This document shows positions 56,722 to 64,000 of a stretch of DNA of 64,000 nt, in pieces; the stretch's first letter is position 1; each line of letters begins with the position of its first letter. The stretch lies in contig BTPG01000003.1 in NCBI GenBank assembly GCA_036245525.1, forward strand, positions 136,311,582 through 136,375,581, given 5' to 3'. The DNA comes from Semisulcospira habei. Its lineage: Eukaryota > Mollusca > Gastropoda > Semisulcospiridae. Made by a program: the position numbers and the translations under genes. The notes beneath the pieces are model-generated. The model was given only the letters and a program-made list of their open reading frames with translations. It was not told the DNA's origin and did not search any database.

Positions 56722-56769
<48 letters not shown>

Positions 56770-56995
56770 CAACCACCACCACCACAATCCCTAGCCCTCT
56801 GATATTCGTTATTTACAGATCTTAACGCCAGAATTCTCGGATTGCAAGCCAAATGATCGACAGAAACATTGAACCCCGTCACAAAAACCAATTACAGGGG
56901 CTTCTGTGTGCAACATGGTTCTATTGACCAGCAGCCAACTTCGTTTACCCAACTAGTGTCCCTCAACACACCCTCTTGTGGAGAACGTTCAACTA
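55025..56995. other. No supportable gene; (GA)n and (CA)n arrays
   Basis: (GA)n at 56052-56124 and (CA)n at 56724-56765. Long open frames on the minus strand around 55461-56372 run through the (GA)n array and show no domain. The sequence is otherwise unique-looking. Confidence 0.45.
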
Positions 56996-56997
56996 CC

Positions 56998-57078
56998 TAA
57001 TACATCTGCTAGGGGCACAGATCTTCATGTGCCCCCGCGACTCGCGGGAGCTCATGAGTATCTATGCCTCTAGCTGAT
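56998..57078. repeat. HP-A hairpin, diverged
   Basis: GGCACAGATCTTCATGTGCC-CCCGCGACTCGCGGGAGCTCATGAG..ATCTATGCC. Confidence 0.65.
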
Positions 57079-57414
57079 CCAGTTTACGCAGATCTACATG
57101 CGTTCCGCGTTCCTAAGGCGATTGTCCACTAGTTTTCCACAATCCACAATAAATTCGTGGAACTGACAAGAATCATGGAACTGGTAGAGGCACAAATCCA
57201 AATGCGACACAAGATATTGTATAACGTGTTCCCTCTTGTTAGCTTAATTTGCATCTATGTTTAGGTGGAGGGTGTCGTCGGTTTTGGAAACGATTTGCTG
57301 GCAGTGGCTCTCTCAGACCCCTCTTCACGAGAACGCCGGCACAGACTCGGTCATTGTCAGAGAGATAAATGAAGCCCATCCGTCCGATGGCCATAGACAT
57401 AAATGCCTCTCTAC

Positions 57415-57492
57415 TTGCTCAGCAACAGGCGTAGATCCTCATGAGTTCCTGCAGGCAGCAGTGGTTCATGACGATCTACGTCTCTTGCAGAT
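57415..57492. repeat. HP-A hairpin, diverged
   Basis: CAGGCGTAGATCCTCATGAG-TTCCTGCAGG..GTGGTTCATGACGATCTACG-TCTCTTG. GCGTAG/CTACGT is partly coupled. Confidence 0.62.
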
Positions 57493-58690
57493 GGAAAGTG
57501 CCGCTCATCTGTCGATTGATCGAATATGTGAAATGAAGCGAGGGTTCGAAACGAATTATTGGAGGTAAGAGTGAGTGTAGCAGAGAGGTTTCCCGCAGAG
57601 ATCTATCGCCTGATTTCCGTCTAGCTTTGCCTAAGGCGGCTTTGGAGGCGTGGTAAAAGAAGAAAGTTTTTACTTATGTGTAGAGATAGTTGAAGAAATC
57701 TTCTTCCCCTTCTCCCACCCACTCTACTCCTACTCCCAAAGGACAAACAAATTGGCACAAGACAGACTATTGACACAAATTGTGATTCAGAATCAATAAA
57801 GTGAAATTTATGTCGAGCCAAACAATTATCAGAGTAGAATTAGAATTATTGTTATTCAACAGCAAAAACGACAGCCAGGTCCTCCTTTCGAAAACTCAGT
57901 TAAAAAAACCCAACAACATAGAAAAAGCCCAAACCATAATAATACATCCCAGAGGGCAAAAGCGATTGGGCAAACGTTGGAAGCCAAGGGCGTCCAACAT
58001 CTGCCCGATAATCTCTTGAGCACTGGGACGCTGCTGCGCAGTGAAATGTCACTCCATTTCGGTGTTTGCGCGGTTGATGGCCGGCAAAAGAGACCAGACT
58101 TTGAGAATCCAATAATCTTAAAGGATGACACATCTTTGATATCATCCCTTGTGACCATCTGGATTTTCAAAGTCCGGTCTTTTTTTTTTAAACACCTCTA
58201 TTACATTGCCAAAATCAAATAAGCAAACAAATGTGTGGCTTGTCTGAGAATTTTAGACATTTTTGGACATTTATAATCTCTGCCATCTGCACGTCTGTTT
58301 GCAGTGCCACCTCGAGAGAAGAGTTATCTCTCTGCTATTGATTACCGGATTGGAACTTTTTAAAACGTGTCTGCTGCATAGGCGCCTGGCGAGTGCTCAA
58401 AAAACAGAACTGCGAGTCAGCCCCCGCCTCCTCAAGTGAGCGCGCGAGGGGTTGACTCAAGGTTTCGTATATCAACGCACACTCGTCAAGAGCCTATGTT
58501 TGGACCTTGTGGTTGGGAGCCGTACTGCCCGATATCACATTTGCCCATCGCCTGTATTGACTGACTGCCGTCTAGGTTTACCGACAGGTTCCCATCGATC
58601 TACCTTTCTATACCTCATCCATGCGTAGGCAGGGGAAACGTGCGTTCCTCAGCGTGTGGAACAAAGATCCCAAAGTGAGCCTGTGTAATT
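57493..58690. other. No gene seen
   Basis: Unique-looking spacer without domains. Confidence 0.45.
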
Positions 58691-58694
58691 CTCT

Positions 58695-58762
58695 GTCCCT
58701 CGGACCGACGCCGGCCGCAGTGGGCCCGTGCACGTCGGACCGAGGCTCTTTTGCTTAATGGG
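58695..58762. repeat. HP-E hairpin
   Basis: CCCTCGGACCGACGCCGGCC..GGGCCCGTGCACGTCGGACCGAGG. Confidence 0.65.
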
Positions 58763-58890
58763 ATGTTACTCTCTCATTAGAGGATAAACTGGTACTGGCT
58801 TCGGACTACCCTTGGCGACAATATAAATCTGCGACTGTTGCCGGCCAAGTCAGTTGTCTCAGCCGGTGCGTGAGCCTCAGATTGGGCCAG

Positions 58891-59021
58891 GAACTCAGTG
58901 ACGTCTGATTACACTAAAACGTGGAACTCAGTGACGTCTGATTACACTAAAACGTGGAACTCAGTGACGTCTGATTACACTAAAACGTGGAACTCAGTGA
59001 CGTCTGATTACACTAAAACGT
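58891..59021. repeat. 33-bp tandem repeat, four copies, each with a CRE-like site
   Basis: The unit GAACTCAGTGACGTCTGATT-ACACTAAAACGTG starts at 58891, 58924, 58957 and 58990 without any difference that I can see. Each holds TGACGTCT, one base from the palindromic CRE TGACGTCA. A 33-base spacing puts the sites on the same DNA face. Confidence 0.92.
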
Positions 59022-59439
59022 GAGACCCTTGGGGTCGACGGCGGCCTGCGGTATGCTTACTGAGGTAGCTTCGTAAACAAGAGCGGCATTTTCGTGAAAA
59101 CGTGAGGTCTTGAAACTTATAAGAGGCACTACAGCTGTTGAACTTGCTCCGTCCATCGTCCGTGAGTGTGAACCGGGGACGCTCGTACGGACAGTGTCTA
59201 CCAGACGAGTCCTGTAATGGCGGGAGCGCCATTTTCAGATCACTTTCGCGGCAAAACAGACAGGAATTAGACACGGTTTTGCCAGTCTACCACCGGGGAA
59301 TACCGCCCCCCCCCCCTCCACCCCTACTCTCCTTCACCATTCTCATTCCTCAATTTCCTCCGGCGTTTTATTCCAATCTATTTTTGTAGAAGTTGTGTAC
59401 ATTCGATTTCATTGTCACATTATACACGCCGCGTCAATG

Positions 59440-59552
59440 GCGTATCAACCGTGGTAGTTCAATCGTAGTGCCTGATTAGCTTGGCGCCTTTCAGGCGCCA
59501 AGCTAAGCAGGCACTACACGTGAACTACCACGGTCGATTTATCTCTCACATT
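59440..59552. mobile_element. HP-B hairpin, diverged
   Basis: CCGTGGTAGTTCA..GTAGTGCCTGATTAGCTTGG-CGCC pairs with GGCGCCAAGCTAAGCAGGCA-CTAC..TGAACTACCACGG. The GTGGTAG/CTACCAC outer stem is changed in both arms relative to ATGATAG/CTATCAT. Confidence 0.8.
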
Positions 59553-60238
59553 TGGCGCGGGGAGTAAAAGGGATAAATGCGTCTGGCCAAACTTTTGGAA
59601 ATAGTCGCGACAGCAATGCAAAGAGCTGAATGATTTTCTAAGTCTAGCACCGTTCTGTATTTACAAAAGCCCATGCGTCCAACTGCACACGGTATCGATT
59701 GTTAGATTGGCATTGGGACTAGGGTTGTCCCTACCATCCACTCGATCAACTGCAAGTGTAACCCTTGCTGGATTGGAAAATGTGATTTCCCTCAACCACC
59801 CATTCAATCAACTGCACATTGCATTGATCGCTGGGTCAAAGTGGGATTTGTCCAGTTTTTGCCTACCCCAACCCTACAACAAACCGGCCAGCCCCAGTAA
59901 ATCAGTCGAAACACCCTTTGAGGCTGTTTCAACCGATTTTCTGGCGCAACATCGGGTCTGAATTTATGTTGTTCCCAAACATTTGTCTGTGCTCCAAACT
60001 TTACAATGGGTAGTCACAACGTCAGTGACTCACAAACGGAGAGTACATCTTCACCGACACGTAGTTGGCCGTATAGACATGATAGCGGGTTTGCGTGGAT
60101 CCGTGGTTTATCAGAATGCGCCGTACGGCCCGGGTCCTCCGTCTTCAGCATTCGAGGTTTCTGTCGGGGTTTCCTCACCCTTAGCTCCTGGTATAAGACC
60201 TTCCCTGGGAACACAGGGGGCTAGAGCTTTTTGCGGCT
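59553..60238. other. No supportable gene
   Basis: Open frames of 70-85 codons here have no domain. It ends where the LINE fragment becomes recognisable. Confidence 0.4.
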
Positions 60239-60239
60239 C

Positions 60240-61600
60240 TGGTGCAATGAAATCCACTCCAATCAAGGAAATGGAGAAGCTGACCACAATCCAACCTCTC
60301 GGTCAGAGGAGAGAAGCCAAAACCATGGTACAGGCTGAGAAGCTCGTGCTTGCCCGACCCACCCCATGAAGCACAGACTGAGCAACCTCACCAAGAACCG
60401 GCTTAAAAGAAGCAGCTTTGTCCATGAGAGCATGCGACTTTCTCGACAGCTCAGGGAAGTCCTTCCACAGAGCACTCTACCTCTGATCACAGAAGAAGAG
60501 GAAAACCCTTGGGCAATGGAAAAACCAGACATCCAGATCCGCACCAGTGTCCCACATGTTGCCTCAGGAGACAGTCAGGATGACACCGTTCGACGGGCAC
60601 TCACCCTAGCCCTGATCGACGAACAATACCCAAAGGAGGCATGGATCCACATCTACACTGATGGATCAGCAACAAATGCCTTTTCCAATGGAGGTGCTGG
60701 CATCCTGATCCAGTTTCCTGGGGGACATACAGCCACATCCAGTGTAGCCACTGGCAAACACTGCACAAACTACAAAGCAGAAACCGAAGCACTTATGCAG
60801 GCCGCCTCCATGGTTCAGAATTCCGCAGACCCATGCTACCAAGTTGTCTTTTTCTCCGATGCCCTTTCAGTCCTTCAGGCCCTCGAGAACGACAAGCTCG
60901 CCCAGCTGACCAGAGCCTTGCAGAAGGTCAGAGAAACCGGAAGAGTTGTCCTCCAGTGGATACCAGCTCACTGTGGGGTACCAGGAAATGAAAGGGCAGA
61001 CGAGCTGGCGAAAGAAGGAGCCACAAAAGATCAACAAGAAAACAGCGTCAGCTATAGTGAGCAAAAGACAATCATCAAGGCATTGATGAGGCCAAGGTCA
61101 AACAGAGACGACTACCACACAATGACCAGAGAGCAGCAAGTCGTCCTGCAGACTGCGTACCGGCCACAACAGACTGAACGCTCACATGAACAGAAAGCTG
61201 AAGCTGGCGCCATCACCAACCTGCGCCTGTGGTCAGGAAGACCAAACAGCGGAACATATTCTCCAGAGATGCCCCCTACTGGACGATGAAATAAAAGAAG
61301 TGTGGCCATCGCCAACTCCACTGCAGACCAAACTCTACGGCAGTCGAGAAGACCTGGAGAAAAACGACGTCATTCATCACCGGTGCTGGTCTGACCGTAT
61401 AGCCCACTGCGAACGACAAGAAGAAGAAGAAGAAGACCGACACATAACCTCGACTGATAATACATCAAGACAACACACACTACCCACCCCCCCCCACCCC
61501 CCACCCCCTACTACTTTTTATGGATGGTTATATAATTCGGTAGATTTATCATCGTACTTCTTCAGCTCAGAGTCCACAACGTGAGCCTTTGCCACTGGCA
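60240..61600 (+). pseudogene. I-type LINE fragment with RNase H, frameshifted
   Basis: It begins in the post-RT region (GAMKSTPIKEMEKLTTIQPL, nt about 60245-60305), then shifts frame near 60355 to MKHRLSNLTKNRLKRSSFV. An RNase H domain follows. Counting from 60366, D99 lies in YTDGS, E139 in KAETEAL, D165 in FSDA, H202 in PAHCG and D212 in ERADELA, all the expected metal-binding residues. A second frameshift near 61150 moves to MNRKLKLAPSPTCACG, where C13, C15, H24 and C29 (from 61186) make the small zinc knuckle usual at the C-terminus. The reverse transcriptase catalytic part and everything upstream are absent. It is thus a truncated, dead copy, though RNase H residues remain. I/Nimb-type is inferred from RNase H plus knuckle. 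A C-rich stretch (61489-61508) lies in the 3' region. Confidence 0.87.
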
Positions 61601-61781
61601 GTGAAAAGTGTCTCTGGCCCATTCCCAAGTCAGAACGCGTGAAACAAAAATTCGCAGTATAACACAATAACAAGCGAATAAGCTGCCAGAAAGCGTCGCT
61701 AGTATCCTGTGCCATTCCTTGTGGATTTATTTAACCCAACCCCTCATGCAAGTGGAATAGATTGTCATGGGCACCGTTTAA

Positions 61782-61940
61782 CTCATAAAGCCCTGACATG
61801 CTACGACAGGATGCGGATCGACCATGATAGTTCAAGGGCGGTGTCAGAATAGCTTGGCGCCTACAGGCGCCAAGCTATTCTGACACCATCCTTGAACTAT
61901 CATGGTCGGTCTGTCTCCAGAACTCTGACACAGACCTCAA
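61782..61940. mobile_element. HP-B element, left end intact
   Basis: TTAA (61778-61781) then CTCATAAAGCCCTGACATG. The hairpin at 61816-61910 has GTGTCAGAATAGC/GCTATTCTGACAC, where GCCAG/CTGGC is usual, a coupled change. The right terminal repeat is lost. Confidence 0.82.
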
Positions 61941-62254
61941 AGGATATCTGAACAAAACTGATAATGTAATCCCAATGATGTAATTAGTTAAGGCAGTGAG
62001 TGGCCCCACTGAGTACCGACATATTTTTAAATTTTAACCTGGGCACAGAGTCCAAGTTAACGCTGAAATAAACATCCGGATTCCAAGGAGGATTCTTGCC
62101 CACTAAATCACCAGCAGCAGCCTGGGGTGAACCAACTTGTTAAATGTCCCTCCGAGATGCTTGCAGTCACAGTGGGATTAGATGTCCTATCCTTTCGCCC
62201 GTCGCGGCGCTCCTCGGCCTACGACTTCGGAGATAGTTTGTCCGGTCTTTGGCG
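61941..62254. other. No gene seen
   Basis: Unique-looking spacer. Confidence 0.5.
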
Positions 62255-62332
62255 GGCAAGAGACGTAGATTCTCATGAGCCACTGCAACTGTAGGCTGCC
62301 GATGAGAATCTATGTCTCTTGTATATGTTCGG
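62255..62332. repeat. HP-A hairpin, diverged
   Basis: CAAGAGACGTAGATTCTCAT-GAGCC..GATGAGAATCTATGTCTCTT-G. The tip is disrupted. Confidence 0.65.
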
Positions 62333-62482
62333 ACCTGGGTGATTAAATGCCGCGACTGCACTATCAAAATGTATTCTTGAAATTTGTTGAACTTTCTTCT
62401 AATGTTGATTGTTTTCTCCCTTATTGATGCCAACGTTCTCGTAAAATAGCAAGACTTGTGAAAAGAGATGCCCGCAGAACTA

Positions 62483-62550
62483 TAAACGCTTTTTTTTTTT
62501 TTTTTTTTTTTTTGGGGGGGGGGGCAGAGGTGGAGGGGGGGGGGGGAGGG
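62483..62550. repeat. T-run joined to G-run
   Basis: About 24 T then runs of G with a short AGAGGTGGA break. Confidence 0.9.
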
Positions 62551-62716
62551 CGTTTGACACGGGCTGAACTAATGGGTTCATTTTATCTAAGACATCCACA
62601 CTGTTCTACAACTTTCTCTTGCATTAACTCCGTGGATGACACAGATTAAAGATGATGGCTTCTTTTTCAGCATGAACATGCATGTTATTGTCGTCACGGT
62701 GTGTGACCTCTCTTAA

Positions 62717-62925
62717 CCCCTTTAATGCCGAGAAAAAATGAACACCACCCAACTGCAAGAGGTATAGATCCTCATGAGCCCCCGCTGCCGCGGGGGCTCA
62801 TGAGGATCTATGCCTCTTGCTGAAAGCACTTAGTTGTATCCTTGTTCGTTTGACGGCTGAAATCTTTGACGCTGAACTTTACAATTATTTCAAAAACAAC
62901 CTGAGTCCACTTGCAGTGAAGACAT
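62717..62925. mobile_element. HP-A element
   Basis: TTAA (62713-62716) then CCCCTTTAATGCCGAG. A perfect hairpin at 62758-62818 with GCTGCCGC tip. The right end CCACTTGCAGTGAAG has no TTAA. Confidence 0.85.
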
Positions 62926-62986
62926 GAAGTTATAGATGATGGTCTCTTTAAAAAAAAAAAAAATCTTCTGTTTTTGGATTAAGCAT

Positions 62987-62988
<2 letters not shown>

Positions 62989-63066
<78 letters not shown>
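62989..63066. repeat. (AT)n microsatellite
   Basis: About 38 AT units. Confidence 0.95.
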
Positions 63067-63069
<3 letters not shown>

Positions 63070-63645
63070 CATATAATATGCATACAATACATATCAATTT
63101 GCACACAAGAACAGACAATATGTATATAAAGAACATAGCACATATATGTACCCCCCTGCCCGGCCTCTACCCGCCCCGGCCACCCACGTTCCTATTTACC
63201 CACCCCCACCCCCACCATCTTAGTACACACACAGCTCAAACATACAACAAATGACAAGCAAAGTTTAGGTTTGGACAGTCACACTGGACAGTCACACAGA
63301 TGTGACCCCCTGGGCATGCATTCGGCCTCAGTACTATAAATAGCACTGATGGAGTCATGCACAAGGGAATCGAGCTAGGCCACCATTAATACCTTGAACC
63401 AGCCCCGGCATGTCTTATTGAAATAACGTAGCACGAAAAGCCGCCAGCACACTACCGCCAATGGTGAGGCTGCAGCCAGTACCTCTAACAGCATTACAAC
63501 CCGCCAAAAAGAGTAGCATAATGATACCACAAATGGCAAAACTTGTTGGAAGCCTGAGATTAGAAAGTAAAGTAGTTATAAGCACTGTCAGGGGAGAGAA
63601 GTGTGCATGATCGACCAGTGATCATAGATCTACTGTGGTCAAAGC
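63067..63645. other. No gene seen
   Basis: Pyrimidine-rich spacer with CCCCACCCCCACC at 63202. No coding or palindromic signal. Confidence 0.45.
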
Positions 63646-64000
63646 ACAAAAAAAGGGATAGGAAAGAGGGGGTGTGCTAAGAAAAGTGACTGGAAGCAGT
63701 GCATATGGAAGCCCTCCGAAGGTAATGTATGCCCCTTCAGACACCACAGCAAAATGTGGATGTCATTGCAGGTAGGCAAAAGTTCCTGCCTTCCTCCAGT
63801 ATTGCCGATGGTGTGCTGAAGAGGTCGCCAAGACCGAAACAGCTGACCACACCGGCTAAATATCGGGACTCCCCTTGAGGGACCATGCACCGAGTGGCTG
63901 AAACAGTGGGATATGTGATACGCCCCCTTCGTGGTTTGGCTTCCATATGCATTGCTTCCAGTCACTTTTCTTAGCGCACCCCCTCTTTTCTATCTCTTTT
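63646..64000. repeat. Foldback element reaching the window edge
   Basis: AAAGAGGGGGTGTGCTAAGA-AAAGTGACTGGAAGCAGTGC-ATATGGAAGCC (about 63663-63713) is the reverse complement of 63940-63991, GGCTTCCATATGCATTGCTT onward, with two or three mismatches. A ~225-base centre separates the arms. The element may continue outside the window. Confidence 0.75.

Noticed and set aside
59707..60224. Open frames before the RNase H LINE fragment
   Set aside because: No recognisable motif. I could not link them to the LINE.

Overview
The window looks like intergenic and intronic DNA from a repeat-rich animal nuclear genome. Supporting signs are spliceosomal GT-AG junctions, long microsatellites, tRNA-derived SINEs with (AACT)n-type tails, several non-LTR retrotransposon classes, an LTR remnant, and very little protein-coding sequence. 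A marine invertebrate, probably a mollusc, is my best guess from the repeat style. That is inference, not something the sequence proves.

Layout. Positions 1-2656 are strand-asymmetric low complexity: G/T only, then an odd AT-rich bridge, then A/C only ending in (CA)n. Positions 2781-3621 are a recent large inverted duplication. Positions 4100-26000 are a graveyard of small palindromic elements, a Penelope-like fragment with a hammerhead-like motif, a solo LTR (5748-6506), and a degenerate CR1/L2-like LINE with an (ATT)n tail (about 8632-9900). Positions 26033-32148 carry the only convincing host-type gene. It has four exons with matching splice phases, and encodes zinc fingers, a tyrosine-recombinase-like domain (R-K-R-H-Y residues visible) and a C-terminal Myb/SANT-like segment, with one frameshift. 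Positions 34000-64000 are again transposon-dense: three tandem palindromic elements, a tRNA-derived SINE, copies of a ~390 bp SINE-like family, an RTE-like LINE reverse transcriptase whose FADD box reads FADN (44924-47110), an RNase H-bearing I-type LINE fragment (60240-61600), minisatellites and a foldback at the right edge.

The dominant signal is a set of short non-autonomous palindromic elements, here named by hairpin core. HP-A has core CTCATGAGCCCCCGC and is ~210 bp. HP-B has core AATAGCTTGGCGCC and is ~205-216 bp. HP-C has GATTTTGGACC, HP-D CGCTACCGACAGCC, HP-E GGGCCGACGTCGGCC and HP-F CTAAGCAAGGTGCTCCGC. HP-G, HP-H, HP-I and HP-K are rarer. A, B, D, E and G have TTAA at one or both borders, and their outer ends are terminal inverted repeats such as CTCCTTCACTGCC or CTCATTCTACCCC. 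One HP-B copy (27939-28144) sits inside an otherwise recognisable SINE and duplicates TTAA, which proves the target-site duplication. Several copies carry paired, compensating substitutions in the two stem arms, so the hairpin itself seems to be maintained or copied as a unit.

No autonomous transposase that could mobilise the TTAA elements is visible here. The recombinase-like gene belongs to a different mechanistic class and should not be assumed to move them.
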